Assembly: GCA_965223985.1 (NCBI GenBank)
Contig: OZ245030.1
Span: 2,914,001-2,978,000 of the forward strand
Source: JAPPKS01 sp963667895
GTDB taxonomy: Bacteria > Poribacteria > WGA-4E > PCPOR2b
DNA: 64,000 nucleotides
Direction of reading: 5' to 3'
Part shown: piece by piece, positions 54,534-63,629 of the stretch
How positions within the stretch are numbered: position 1 is the stretch's first letter
Layout of the letters: each line of letters begins with the position of its first letter
Notes under the pieces: generated by a model
Seen by the model: only the letters and a program-made list of their open reading frames with translations
Told to the model about the DNA's origin: nothing
The model's database searches: none
Position numbers and translations under genes: made by a program

Positions 54534-54565
54534 GCTTGAAGGATCTTTTCAAATTCCCTTCAAGC
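54534..54565. terminator. Hairpin after DUF1080 gene, possible terminator
   Basis: GCTTGAAGG (54534-54542) and CCTTCAAGC (54557-54565) form a 9-bp perfect stem with a 14-base loop, followed by CTTTA. The U-run is weak. Confidence 0.5.
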
Positions 54566-54603
54566 CTTTACTGCAGGTGCATCTGCTTGATGCCTATCTC
54601 CCT

Positions 54604-54648
54604 GCGTGTTTCTGTCTGAACGTGTGGCTAGCTCAGACAGGAACACGC
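54604..54648. other. Long inverted repeat, possible structured RNA or regulatory hairpin
   Basis: GCGTGTTTCTGTCTGA (54604-54619) and TCAGACAGGAACACGC (54633-54648) pair in 15 of 16 positions with a 13-base loop. No U-run follows. It lies in the 364-base gap 54468-54831, which contains no protein gene. Confidence 0.45.
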
Positions 54649-54831
54649 GCTGGCATAAGCATAGACACAAGTGGAAAGGTTAACAAGGAGATTCATCATA
54701 CCCAGTGCGGAGGTACGCCTCTTATACAAACCACCTGTTAGCTTTGAAGGCGTGATGGTGCGTTCCATGTGATTGCTCAGGTTCGTGGCGAAAAGGCTTG
54801 AAAATCCTGTGCTATTGGTAAGGAGAGCTTT

Positions 54832-55203
54832 GTGTTGGGGCTGTGGTATAGAAGCACGGTTTTGGTTTGCGCTTTGTTTTTCACTGGATGTGGGACAGCG
54901 CACCAATCCCACCAAGCGGGCGAACCGATGACAACGGGATATGGCAACCCATACTTTGACCAGGGCAACATCCATCTTAAGGAGAAACAATATCACAAGG
55001 CAATCGAACAGTACAGACATGCGCTGCGGTTGACCCCGGATTCCGCTGTAATCCATGCCGCTCTCGGCTGGGCGTACTACAACATAGGAAGACTTGATGC
55101 AGCAATCGTTGAGGGCGAAGAAGTGATGCGTTTAGAGCCAGATAACGTTGATGTACAGAAGTTGATGGGCCTACTCTACCAGCAGCGGAATCGACAACGT
55201 TGA
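54832..55203 (+). CDS. TPR lipoprotein
   Basis: 123 residues from a non-ATG start at 54832 (GGAGAG about 5 bases upstream). STVLVCALFFTGCG is a lipoprotein signal peptide with the lipobox cysteine in FTGC. Two to three TPR repeats follow (NPYFDQGNIHLKEKQYHKAIEQYRHALRLTPDS; AALGWAYYNIGRLDAAIVEGEEVMRLEPDN). Outer-membrane or periplasmic anchoring role likely. Confidence 0.8.
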   Translation: MLGLWYRSTVLVCALFFTGCGTAHQSHQAGEPMTTGYGNPYFDQGNIHLKEKQYHKAIEQYRHALRLTPDSAVIHAALGWAYYNIGRLDAAIVEGEEVMRLEPDNVDVQKLMGLLYQQRNRQR

Positions 55204-55387
55204 GATACTCCCTAGATTAGGATTCTGGCGTCCACAATGACTACTCACCACAGCCGATTCGACGTTATCCCCCTCAAGGCACGATGTCCCATCCCATTCC
55301 GTATTATCCCGCGTCCAACCCCCTGTAAGAACATGCCTGCAAGCCAAGTCGAGTAATCTGATGTGCTAATGTTTGGGCTGTTTCTTA

Positions 55388-55416
55388 TTGACATGTGTCC
55401 GGCAAGTTGATAAAAT
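55388..55416 (+). promoter_or_regulatory. Sigma-70 promoter for SpoIIE phosphatase gene
   Basis: TTGACA (55388-55393), 17-bp spacer, TAAAAT (55411-55416), 33 bases upstream of the TTG start. Confidence 0.75.
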
Positions 55417-55449
55417 GGGGATCACAAGGACAGCAGGGAGAATACCGTA

Positions 55450-56616
55450 TTGCAATCAAAGGAATCACTGGACACCCTAAAAGCGATGGAGTTATTCGCC
55501 CATGCGCCCAGCGAAATACTCTCCTCCATCTGGGACAGGATGGAGGAGGTGCGGTTGTCCGCCGGAGCAGCTCTTTTCAACACAGGTGACCCTGGAGATG
55601 GTCTTTACCTCATTATAGAGGGTAAGCTGGGGATTCTTTCGGGCGACGTACTGATCGGGACGAGAGGACAAGGGGAGTATGTGGGTGAATTGGCGTTGCT
55701 AGATGACTCTCCACGCAGCGCCACCGTTGAGGCGATAACCGATGCCATTCTCCTAAAACTATACCGTGAGGATTTCCATCAAGCCTTGACGACCTTACCA
55801 CAGATTGTCAGCGCTTTGCTCCGGCTATTGGTCCAGAAGATTCGGAACGATACGGAACAGCGCGCCGCCATCCTCCATCAACAGGAACAACTCCAATATA
55901 ACCTCCGACGCGCATATGAGATACAGAGTGCGATGCTGCCCAGCGGTAACCTGACGCTGGATTGGGTTCACCTCACCGGGAGAAGTCAACCGGCTGCAGT
56001 CGTTGGCGGCGATTATTATGACTATTTCCTCTTGCCTGATGGTCGCGTCAGCGTCGCCATTGGCGATGTTGCCGGACACGGGTTTCATTCCAGCTTGTTG
56101 GTCGCTATCGTCAGTAGTGCCTTGCACTTTCAGGTGGAGCGGGAGGCGACGCCCGTTTCGGTTCAGGTTGCTTTAAACAAAGTCGTGCGAAACTACCGTC
56201 ATACCCGTCTCCTGATGACATTTTCCTACCTGATACTCAATCCCGCCAACCGTACGTTTACTTTGACCAACGCCGGTCACCCGTACCCCTATTTATACCG
56301 CCATGGTGAGCGTAGATGGACATCACTGGAGATTGATTCGCTTCCCTTGGGAACCCTACTCCATCAACGCCCTGAGGAGATGACGACGAAATGGGAGCTT
56401 GGTGACCGACTGTTTCTGTATTCCGATGGTCTCATCGAAGCCCAAAACGAGCACGAACAGATATATGGCGGTGATGCATTGGAGTGTTTTCTCTACAAAT
56501 ACGCCCCCCTGACGCCTAGCGAAATGATTGACCGCATATATGAGGAACTTAAAGACTATTGCAGGGGACGACCATTCGACGATGATGTAACTGTCGTCGT
56601 TGTTGAGTTTTCGTAA
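55450..56616 (+). CDS. cNMP-binding PP2C/SpoIIE-type serine phosphatase
   Basis: 388 residues from TTG 55450 (GGGAG 9 bases upstream). Residues about 10-120 are a cyclic-nucleotide-binding domain (LFNTGDPGDGLYLIIEGKLGIL; GEYVGELALLDDSPRSATVEA). A linker helix leads to a SpoIIE/RsbU phosphatase: VVGGDYYDYFLL, VAIGDVAGHGFHSSLLVAIV, RPFDDDVTVVVVEF hold the metal aspartates. It would dephosphorylate a STAS antagonist in response to cAMP or another ligand. The STAS/RsbW pair at 19.4-20.2 kb is a candidate partner, not proven. Confidence 0.92.
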   Translation: MQSKESLDTLKAMELFAHAPSEILSSIWDRMEEVRLSAGAALFNTGDPGDGLYLIIEGKLGILSGDVLIGTRGQGEYVGELALLDDSPRSATVEAITDAILLKLYREDFHQALTTLPQIVSALLRLLVQKIRNDTEQRAAILHQQEQLQYNLRRAYEIQSAMLPSGNLTLDWVHLTGRSQPAAVVGGDYYDYFLLPDGRVSVAIGDVAGHGFHSSLLVAIVSSALHFQVEREATPVSVQVALNKVVRNYRHTRLLMTFSYLILNPANRTFTLTNAGHPYPYLYRHGERRWTSLEIDSLPLGTLLHQRPEEMTTKWELGDRLFLYSDGLIEAQNEHEQIYGGDALECFLYKYAPLTPSEMIDRIYEELKDYCRGRPFDDDVTVVVVEFS

Positions 56617-56701
56617 TGGTTGATTTTTTTGGGTGGTACCTACGGGATGACCCCAGAATTTCGCGTAAACGGTTACTTCTTAACCTGCAGAAGGAGCGTA
56701 G

Positions 56702-57493
56702 ATGATGTCAGATTTCAATGATAAGGTGGCAATTGTCACCGGCGGTGCCAAGGGCATCGGACGGGGTATTTGTCTGGCTTTTGCCGGGGAAGGCGCCCAA
56801 GTGTTGTGCGCAGACGTGGACGAAAAGGCTGGCGCTGAACTCGCTGACCAATGCAACGAGCCAGCCGGCACCATCCGCTTCCGGCAAACTGACGTGTCCC
56901 AAAGCAGCGAGTGTCAGGCGCTGGTCCAAGCAACGGTGTCGGCATGGGGCGGAGTGGACATTCTTTGTAACAACGTTGGTATCCAGCCGGCGAGCAGCTA
57001 TATGCCAGCGCATGAACTCCCCGAGACGATGTGGGACCGTATCATTGATGTGAACCTCAAAAGCTTCTTCCTGATGACGAAGGCTTGTGTGCCGGAGATG
57101 AAAAAACGTAGCGGCGGGGTGATTATAAACACTGCCAGCGTCCAGGGGCTTCAATCGATGAAGGGGGTACCTGCTTATGCAGCTAGCAAGGGTGGAATCC
57201 TCTCTCTAACCCGTCAGTTAGCCCTAGAGTATGCCGAAGACAACATCCGAGTGCTAGCGGTCAACCCCGGTAGCATTGACACGCCGTTGGTCGCGGAATC
57301 GCTGGAAATCATCGACGGGGACAAGGAGGAGCTGAGAAAGAGGATTGCGATGGCACACCCAATTGGGCGTATTGGACAACCCGAGGATATCGCCCATGCC
57401 GTGCTGTTTCTAGCTAGTGACAAGGCGTCTTTTATGACTGGGGAGTACGTATGCGTGGATGGTGGATTGATGGCGAAGGGGGCTTGGACATAA
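56702..57493 (+). CDS. SDR-family oxidoreductase
   Basis: 263 residues. VAIVTGGAKGIGRGICLAFAGEG (TGxxxGIG NAD-binding), NNVGIQ, the catalytic S...YxxxK set (NTASVQGLQSMKGVPAYAASKGG) and PGSIDTPL. AAGGAG 5 bases before the ATG. Typical 3-oxoacyl-ACP-reductase-like or sugar/alcohol dehydrogenase; substrate unknown. Confidence 0.92.
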   Translation: MMSDFNDKVAIVTGGAKGIGRGICLAFAGEGAQVLCADVDEKAGAELADQCNEPAGTIRFRQTDVSQSSECQALVQATVSAWGGVDILCNNVGIQPASSYMPAHELPETMWDRIIDVNLKSFFLMTKACVPEMKKRSGGVIINTASVQGLQSMKGVPAYAASKGGILSLTRQLALEYAEDNIRVLAVNPGSIDTPLVAESLEIIDGDKEELRKRIAMAHPIGRIGQPEDIAHAVLFLASDKASFMTGEYVCVDGGLMAKGAWT

Positions 57494-57580
57494 TATCAGC
57501 GGACCCACAACCATGTAAAAAATGCTGAAACCCATCGAACAGACATCAGGGATGATTCGCGTAAATTGCAGGAGATAACG

Positions 57581-58063
57581 ATGAAAATCGGAGTTCTTTC
57601 CGACAGTCACGACAACGTACCCATGATCGATAAGGCGGTCGAATTATTCAACGACGAAGGGGTTGCGTTAGTGATACACGCCGGCGATTTTATCGCTCCC
57701 TTTGCAGTAGAAGCGATGCGAGAATTGAAATGTCGGGTCGTCGGCGTCTTTGGCAATAACGACGGAGAACGCATTGCCATTGCCAAGCGATTTGAAGCAA
57801 TCGGAGAGATTTATCCCAATCTTGCTATCGCTGAAATTGGCGGGCGCACGATTGCAGCAACCCACTACCCCGAACTTGCCGAACCCATCGCGAAAAGCGG
57901 CCAGTACGACATCGTCATCTATGGCCACACCCATCTGATGGAAATCCGCAGAGAAACATCACTCATTCTCAACCCTGGCGAGACCGGCGGTTGGACAACT
58001 GGCAGATGTACGGTAGCAATTGTGCAACTAGATACACTGGATGCAGAGATTCGCGAGTTGTGA
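57581..58063 (+). CDS. YfcE/MJ0936-type metallophosphoesterase
   Basis: 160 residues from ATG 57581 (AGGAG 6 bases upstream). KIGVLSDSHDN, VIHAGDF, GVFGNNDGE, ATHYPE and IYGHTH are the five metal-binding blocks of this phosphodiesterase family. Physiological substrate unknown. Confidence 0.92.
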   Translation: MKIGVLSDSHDNVPMIDKAVELFNDEGVALVIHAGDFIAPFAVEAMRELKCRVVGVFGNNDGERIAIAKRFEAIGEIYPNLAIAEIGGRTIAATHYPELAEPIAKSGQYDIVIYGHTHLMEIRRETSLILNPGETGGWTTGRCTVAIVQLDTLDAEIREL

Positions 58064-58139
58064 AACCTGTAGGAAAAGCCGTCGGTGACATTCACAGTTC
58101 GTAACACAGTTGTGTGCCTGTATAATAAGGAGATGATTG

Positions 58140-58943
58140 ATGCCGGCTTTGAAGCTGACCGAAAATGGAGACTACGGATTTCATTTGGAATCGCTTAGTG
58201 GACTTATCCATCCGCATAGCCACCATCATGGACTTATCCTCCGGGCGAACGGAACGCCAATCACCCGCCCCGGAATGTGTGCAATCAACCTTGAACACTA
58301 CCTCTCACACGACAATAGATCCGGGCATCTTGTCCAAGGCGATGAATCGCATCATAAAGTTGATCGAGATTCCCTATCAATAGACTTCGAGGAAAGAGAT
58401 CCGTGGAAGGTCCATACCACATTGACCTACTACCTCCAAGCAGATGACTGCATTGATGTGACTTTTGATTTTACATTCTCTCGCAACTACGAGGGTTTTG
58501 AAGCCTTCATCTCTTCTTACTTCAATGAACGGCACCTCTCCTTTATGAAAGTCGGCCAAGAGTGGATTCAACCGCATATTCAACCGAAGGAGCAACTTTT
58601 TTTTACGCGCGATGATGAAGCATCCGTACAGATGCTTGATGGACGATGGGATTGGCTTCAAGGTCACGGTCATATTGCCAACGATGATGGACGGAAGTAT
58701 ACACTCCCGGTGACAGTCACATGGAATGAGGAAACCAATTTCGCTCTGATACAGATGCTTGAACTGATGAGATGTCCTACAATTTCCATCAACACGATTG
58801 CGCATGGACAGGCTTTCTCACTAATTGGCGAAAATGTGAGTGCGGGCGAACGAATCACTGCACGAGCGCGTCTTTTATATCGAGAAGTCACCAATCTCGA
58901 CGTCGTGACGGAATGGTACGAGGCATGGGACACTGAGCGTTAG
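58140..58943 (+). CDS. Hypothetical beta-rich protein
   Basis: 267 residues from ATG 58140 (AAGGAG 7 bases upstream). LIHPHSHHHGLILRANGTPITRPGMCAINLEHYLSHD is His-rich near the N-terminus and the remainder is predicted beta-sandwich (YYLQADDCIDVTFDFTFSRNYEGFEAFISSYF). It resembles carbohydrate-active or DUF-type poribacterial proteins, but I do not recognise a family. Confidence 0.7.
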   Translation: MPALKLTENGDYGFHLESLSGLIHPHSHHHGLILRANGTPITRPGMCAINLEHYLSHDNRSGHLVQGDESHHKVDRDSLSIDFEERDPWKVHTTLTYYLQADDCIDVTFDFTFSRNYEGFEAFISSYFNERHLSFMKVGQEWIQPHIQPKEQLFFTRDDEASVQMLDGRWDWLQGHGHIANDDGRKYTLPVTVTWNEETNFALIQMLELMRCPTISINTIAHGQAFSLIGENVSAGERITARARLLYREVTNLDVVTEWYEAWDTER

Positions 58944-59037
58944 GGTGTCATTCGTCGGACCGTATGGCGTTATGGTTTCTGGTTGGACAACCGAGCGAAT
59001 GGTAACGACACTGTTTTATATCAACGGATACTCACAA

Positions 59038-59174
59038 TAAGAGCCTGTTTTAAAAGTCCAAATCCCTCTTCGAGAGAGGCCACTATTTGAGGTAAATGCC
59101 TTGAAAATCCGATGATTTTGACCCTCAAATGACCAAACAATGGCTTTGCCACCTACTTTTCAAACAGGCTCTAA
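59038..59174. mobile_element. MITE-like element with TAA target duplication
   Basis: A 131-bp element (59041-59171) has terminal inverted repeats: left GAGCCTGTTTTAAAAGT, right (reverse complement) GAGCCTGTTTGAAAAGT, 16 of 17 identical. It is flanked by direct TAA copies at 59038-59040 and 59172-59174. No coding capacity. TIR and 3-bp duplication resemble some IS5-group elements, so a full-length relative may mobilise it. The gap 58944-59266 contains nothing else. Confidence 0.85.
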
Positions 59175-59266
59175 GAGATTGGTGAATTTCTCGGTGTAAC
59201 CGTGAAAACTGTTAAAACCCGACTCCATGCCGTTCCGATACCGACTCAGAGATGAGGATTGTTCCC

Positions 59267-60241
59267 ATGAAAAGCGACCTACATCTTAATCCTTTGGCTC
59301 GTGAGGTAATTGAGGCAATTGACGACAATGATCCCGACCGCATTAAGGATGTGCTCAACCGGAATCATTCCATTGCTAATCCGAAATGGAGGCCAGGTTA
59401 TAAGTCGCCGAATGCTACGGATGCCACCAACTGGTTAAATGAGCCGATGCTCCTTTTTCAAGTTTCTGAGGCGGTGTTTGAGGGGAAAATTCCAGCGGGA
59501 ACTAACGAATATGCCATAACCAATGCACTGTTGGAAGCTGGTGCCGATGCGGACTTCTTTGATGGTTATCCTCTCGTTGCCGCCGTCAGCTACAATGCCC
59601 CTTGCGTTGTCCGTGCACTACTTGAGAATGGTGCGTCTGTCAACGGCACGGACAACGATGGCGTACCAATGGCATATACGCTATTCTTCGGCTTCACGAC
59701 GGCTTCGATGCTTCTCGCGGAATGGTGCGCTAAACTTGACCTACGATTTGCTGCCGGTATCGGCGATTTGGATAAAGTCAGGAGTTTCTTCAAAACAGAT
59801 GGCAGTCTGACGCCGGGAGCAGGCGCACTTGCCGAACCATACGGACATGAGTGGAAACAGCGCAATGGTGTTGTCCATAGGTGTGACCGTACACGCGAGA
59901 ACATTCAGAGGCAAGCGTTCTTGTACGCATGTTTGCATGATAGGCTGGTGGTTGCAGAATACCTCATCCAACAGGGAGCGGACGTGAACGCTTTGGTGCC
60001 AGACTTAGGGGAAAAGGAGTTTACTGTCCTCCATCGGGTGGCAAACACTGGCAATTTCGGCGCAACCGCAGATCCGAGAGATGTCGAGTCTCAGTGGTTA
60101 GGTGCAGTGAATTTCCTACTCGAGCACGGCGCCGATGTTGCCATCTGCGATCCCGTGTTTAAGGCGACACCGCTGCAGTGGGCGAAGCACTTCGGATGTG
60201 AAAACATCGCCGAAATTCTGCAAAAGCACAGTCAAGCATAA
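59267..60241 (+). CDS. Ankyrin-repeat protein
   Basis: 324 residues from ATG 59267 (GAGGA 8 bases upstream). Ankyrin-like repeats: LLEAGADADFFDGYPLVAAVSYNAPCVVRALLENGASVNGTDNDG, YACLHDRLVVAEYLIQQGADVNALVPD and VNFLLEHGADVAICDPVFKATPLQWAKHFGCENIAEIL. The N-terminal (1-80) is non-repeat. Ankyrin proteins mediate protein contacts and are abundant in sponge-associated bacteria. Confidence 0.9.
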   Translation: MKSDLHLNPLAREVIEAIDDNDPDRIKDVLNRNHSIANPKWRPGYKSPNATDATNWLNEPMLLFQVSEAVFEGKIPAGTNEYAITNALLEAGADADFFDGYPLVAAVSYNAPCVVRALLENGASVNGTDNDGVPMAYTLFFGFTTASMLLAEWCAKLDLRFAAGIGDLDKVRSFFKTDGSLTPGAGALAEPYGHEWKQRNGVVHRCDRTRENIQRQAFLYACLHDRLVVAEYLIQQGADVNALVPDLGEKEFTVLHRVANTGNFGATADPRDVESQWLGAVNFLLEHGADVAICDPVFKATPLQWAKHFGCENIAEILQKHSQA

Positions 60242-60426
60242 CAGTCTAAACCACCGCGCCTTTACTGAACGAAACGAGGTGGTTCTATTTCTCCGAATTT
60301 CTAAGAGCTCCTGCTTAGAGTTGCTGATTTCATGTCCAGCACAACGAAGGTAGGACAGAAAAAGATGCACGATGTGCGTTAATCCAAATACCATAACTGA
60401 CAATCCAAAATATGGAGGATAGGACG

Positions 60427-61233
60427 ATGGCGATGACCGATGAAGAACGTTTTCGCTTTGACCTGGCCGGCTTTCTGATACGCCCGGCAATTCTGACTCC
60501 GCATGAAATTGACGCAATTATTGATCAGATTGACCGTATCATACATGATTCTGAATCTCTACCTCCAGCACATCGAGCGGTACCAGGAGGTCCTTCCAGT
60601 CTACTGATTGACCATCCAAAAGTCATTGACGTAATCCACGAAGTCATTGGACCGGATATTCGGATTGAAAGTAGTTTCTGTATCTGGCGCACAAAAGGGG
60701 AGTCACCCGGTCCACTTCACGGCGGTGGTCCAATACAGGCGGATCCGATTTTCGGCTATCGTGTCAAGGATGGACGTATTCACGCTGGAATGGTGCGGGT
60801 CGTTTTCGAACTGACCGATATCCACAAGGAAGATGGAGCGACGCATTTCATCATTGGCAGTCATAAGGCAAACTTTCCGATGCATCCAGATCATATGTCG
60901 TTGGAGCCAGGGCAACGCAGTGAGTTTTTGAGGAGTTTTGAGTGTCCAGCTGGCAGCGCGATTATTTTTACAGAGAGCCTCTGTCATGCTGGCCCAGCTT
61001 GGCAGCGGGATACGCCACGTATCGCTGTGTTCAATGCTTATTCGCATCTAGCTACGAATTGGCACCGCCTCGCAATCGCATCGGAAGTGTTGGCGGGACT
61101 TCCGCGGAAAAAACAAGCTTACTTCCGTGAACCATGGATTGCTGATTTCCGATCGAACCCATTCACACACAACACGATAGATCGATTTGTCAACAATAAT
61201 GAACCTCCTGTCAATACTGATAATTGTCCCTGA
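60427..61233 (+). CDS. Phytanoyl-CoA dioxygenase-family protein 1
   Basis: 268 residues from ATG 60427 (GGAGG 8 bases upstream). Fe(II)/2-oxoglutarate PhyH fold: FDLAGFLIRPAILTPHEID, GPLHGGG (candidate first His), EDGATHFIIGSHKANFPMH (with the second metal His in SLCHAG further on), then RIAVFNAYSH. Substrate unknown; these families are amplified in Poribacteria. Confidence 0.85.
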   Translation: MAMTDEERFRFDLAGFLIRPAILTPHEIDAIIDQIDRIIHDSESLPPAHRAVPGGPSSLLIDHPKVIDVIHEVIGPDIRIESSFCIWRTKGESPGPLHGGGPIQADPIFGYRVKDGRIHAGMVRVVFELTDIHKEDGATHFIIGSHKANFPMHPDHMSLEPGQRSEFLRSFECPAGSAIIFTESLCHAGPAWQRDTPRIAVFNAYSHLATNWHRLAIASEVLAGLPRKKQAYFREPWIADFRSNPFTHNTIDRFVNNNEPPVNTDNCP

Positions 61234-61335
61234 AAGAAAATCCAACAAAACAGAGTAAAGAAATCAAAATGTGAATTAAATAGACGTTGGAAACCAGACT
61301 ATTGAGTACAATCTAGATAATTAGAGAGTTATTGA

Positions 61336-62073
61336 ATGCTGACAGACTCAGAGAAATCTCAACTTGATGAACAGGGTTTTGTGCTTCTAAAGAATGTCAT
61401 CACGACTGATGAGGCTGACCAATTACGAAGTCTTTCGATGTCCCTTGCCACAGAAGAGCGAGAGGCTGGGCGTGGCTTTATGTATTTTGATAATCGTGCC
61501 CAGCGAGTTTGGAACCTGGTCAATAAAGGAGAATTTTTTGAAAAGGCAATTCAGCATCCGCGCATTGTCACGGCAATCGAGTACCTACTTGGTGAAGACT
61601 GCACGCTCAGTTCGTTTACTGTCAACATCATCAGTCCAGGTGCTCCCGATGGCGGTCTTCATATCGACTACCCATTGAGCGTCATGCCTACACCTCGTCC
61701 GAGCTTCGCGATTGTTGCCAACAGTGTCTGGTTTCTCGACGATTTTACCCTTGAAAACGGCGCGACCAGCTGTATCCCCGGCAGTCATCTCCGGCTTGCA
61801 GCGATGCCAGAGCCCGGTGTCGAGTATGATGATGAAGTGCAGATTCCCGGCCCAAAGGGTTCTGTGCTGATTGTCAATGGTTCTGCCTGGCACGGATCCT
61901 CAGCGAATCATACGAATTGGGACCGGGTAGCGCTGCTCGGTTTTTTCTGTCGAGCGTTCATGAAGCCGCAGCAAGATCACTCAAAACTTGTGTCCGATGC
62001 AATTCTGAATCGCGCCACACCGACGTTGAAACGGCTGCTTGGTTTCGATTCCATGCCTAGCAACAGAAATTGA
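61336..62073 (+). CDS. Phytanoyl-CoA dioxygenase-family protein 2
   Basis: 245 residues. LDEQGFVLLKNVITTDEADQLR, GGLHIDYPLS (HxD iron ligands), ENGATSCIPGSHLR and GSAWHGSSANHTNWDRVALLGFF (distal His and 2-oxoglutarate Arg region) are the PhyH set. Probably separate transcript from the first. Confidence 0.88.
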   Translation: MLTDSEKSQLDEQGFVLLKNVITTDEADQLRSLSMSLATEEREAGRGFMYFDNRAQRVWNLVNKGEFFEKAIQHPRIVTAIEYLLGEDCTLSSFTVNIISPGAPDGGLHIDYPLSVMPTPRPSFAIVANSVWFLDDFTLENGATSCIPGSHLRLAAMPEPGVEYDDEVQIPGPKGSVLIVNGSAWHGSSANHTNWDRVALLGFFCRAFMKPQQDHSKLVSDAILNRATPTLKRLLGFDSMPSNRN

Positions 62074-62135
62074 TGCCGGCTGTGAAATTTTACGAACTCA
62101 AGACAGAATACCTACCCGGTCTATAGAAAAACTGT

Positions 62136-62711
62136 ATGATAGACACATTTTTCGAAGAACATATCAGTGTGATTCAGAGGCTGCACGGCGAGCATTTAGC
62201 TCCCATTCGGCAATTAGCCGAGAAGGCAGTTGAGACGTTAAGGACGGGGCACACTATCTTCTTTTGTGGTAATGGCGGCAGCGCCGCCGAATGTCAGCAT
62301 CTGGCAGCTGAGATTGTCGGCCGCTTCGTTAAAGAACGAAGAGGGTATCCTGCTATCGCCTTGACAGTGGATTCATCCGCTCTAACAGCGATTTCAAACG
62401 ACTACGGCTATGAATGGGTGTTCGACCGTCAAATTGAAGCTTTGGGGCAGCCCCGAGATCTCCTAATTGCGTTATCGGCGTCGGGGCACAGTGCGAACGT
62501 GATGAATGTGCTGCGTAAAGCTAGGGAAATAGGTCTATACACCGTTGGATTGACGGGAAGTGACGGAGGCATGTTGAAGGATATAGTGGATTTGTGTATC
62601 ACCGTACCTTCCGACACAACCGCGCACATCCAGGAAGCACACCTTGTCATCGGACACATCATGTGTAGTTTCATTGATGCTAGTCTAGCAGTGGGTGAAA
62701 CTAGGCGATGA
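62136..62711 (+). CDS. gmhA: SIS-domain phosphoheptose isomerase-like protein
   Basis: 191 residues. FFCGNGGSAAECQHLAAEIVGRFVKERRGYPAIALT, SNDYGYEWVFDRQIEALG, ALSASGHSANV, GLTGSDGG and HIQEAHLVIGHIMC match GmhA, which makes D-glycero-D-manno-heptose 7-phosphate for LPS core or S-layer glycans. It begins a run of sugar-nucleotide genes. Confidence 0.92.
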   Translation: MIDTFFEEHISVIQRLHGEHLAPIRQLAEKAVETLRTGHTIFFCGNGGSAAECQHLAAEIVGRFVKERRGYPAIALTVDSSALTAISNDYGYEWVFDRQIEALGQPRDLLIALSASGHSANVMNVLRKAREIGLYTVGLTGSDGGMLKDIVDLCITVPSDTTAHIQEAHLVIGHIMCSFIDASLAVGETRR

Positions 62712-62773
62712 ATCACATTTTATTTTTCGGGCATTAGGCGCATAATGGTTGAGTAAGGTAGGATTTTTTTGAA

Positions 62774-63502
62774 ATGAAAGGTGTCATCTTGGCAGGTGGT
62801 AAGGGCGTTCGTCTTTACCCTCTAACAAAGGTTACAAACAAGCATCTTCTTCCCGTGGGAAAGGAGCCAATGATTCTTAATCCGATTAGGCAGCTTGTTT
62901 CGGCAGGAATCACAGAAATCTTGGTTGTGACCAGTACCGCGCACATGGGAGATGTTGTCAATCTACTCGGAAGCGGAAAATCTTTTGGGGTTGACTTTAG
63001 CTACAAGGTACAGGAGGAATCTGGGGGGATTGCCCACGCCCTCCAGCTCGCAGAGAATTTTGCAAAGGGTGAAAGAATAGTGGTTGTGCTTGGTGACAAC
63101 ATTGCTGTTAAATCGATAAAACCGTATGTAAATAATTTCAGGAGACAGGAAAGGGGAGCGAGGGTCTTGTTGAAAGAAGTTGGCGAGCCAACGCGGTATG
63201 GCATCGCTGCGCTGGATGAAGAAAAAATAGTTGAAATCGAAGAAAAGCCCGGCAAACCCAAGACCAATTTCGCCGTCATCGGATATTATATGTACGATCA
63301 GAAGGTTTTTGACTTTATTGAAAAACAGCGTCCCTCAGAAAGAGGCGAACTCGAAATCACCGATGTGAATAACGAATACATAAAGTGCTCTAAACTCGAG
63401 TATGACATTCTTGAAGGCGATTGGACCGACGCTGGAACGTTTGAGTCCTTATTTATTGCAAACCAGATGCTCAATCAATGCCAAAACAAAATACAAGAGT
63501 GA
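62774..63502 (+). CDS. Glucose-1-phosphate thymidylyltransferase-type nucleotidyltransferase
   Basis: 242 residues. GVILAGGKGVRLYPLTKVTNKHLLPVGKEPMI is the NTP_transferase motif, VVLGDNI and IEEKPGKPKTNFAVIGYYMYD and EGDWTDAGTFESL complete an RmlA short type. It makes dTDP-glucose or a related sugar nucleotide. Confidence 0.9.
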   Translation: MKGVILAGGKGVRLYPLTKVTNKHLLPVGKEPMILNPIRQLVSAGITEILVVTSTAHMGDVVNLLGSGKSFGVDFSYKVQEESGGIAHALQLAENFAKGERIVVVLGDNIAVKSIKPYVNNFRRQERGARVLLKEVGEPTRYGIAALDEEKIVEIEEKPGKPKTNFAVIGYYMYDQKVFDFIEKQRPSERGELEITDVNNEYIKCSKLEYDILEGDWTDAGTFESLFIANQMLNQCQNKIQE

Positions 63503-63629
63503 AAAATAGAGACACTGTGTTGAGGTATGTTCGAGCGTGAGACAGCGAATACAGTGATAGTTGAGCGGGTACGAACCCGCGAGGCGACCAACTTAGACGC
63601 TTAAACAGGAAAGAGGCATATTGAATTTA

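Noticed and set aside
63545..63600. GCGGGT/ACCCGC hairpin between the last two genes
   Set aside because: Stem of 6 bp without a U-run; not enough to call a terminator.
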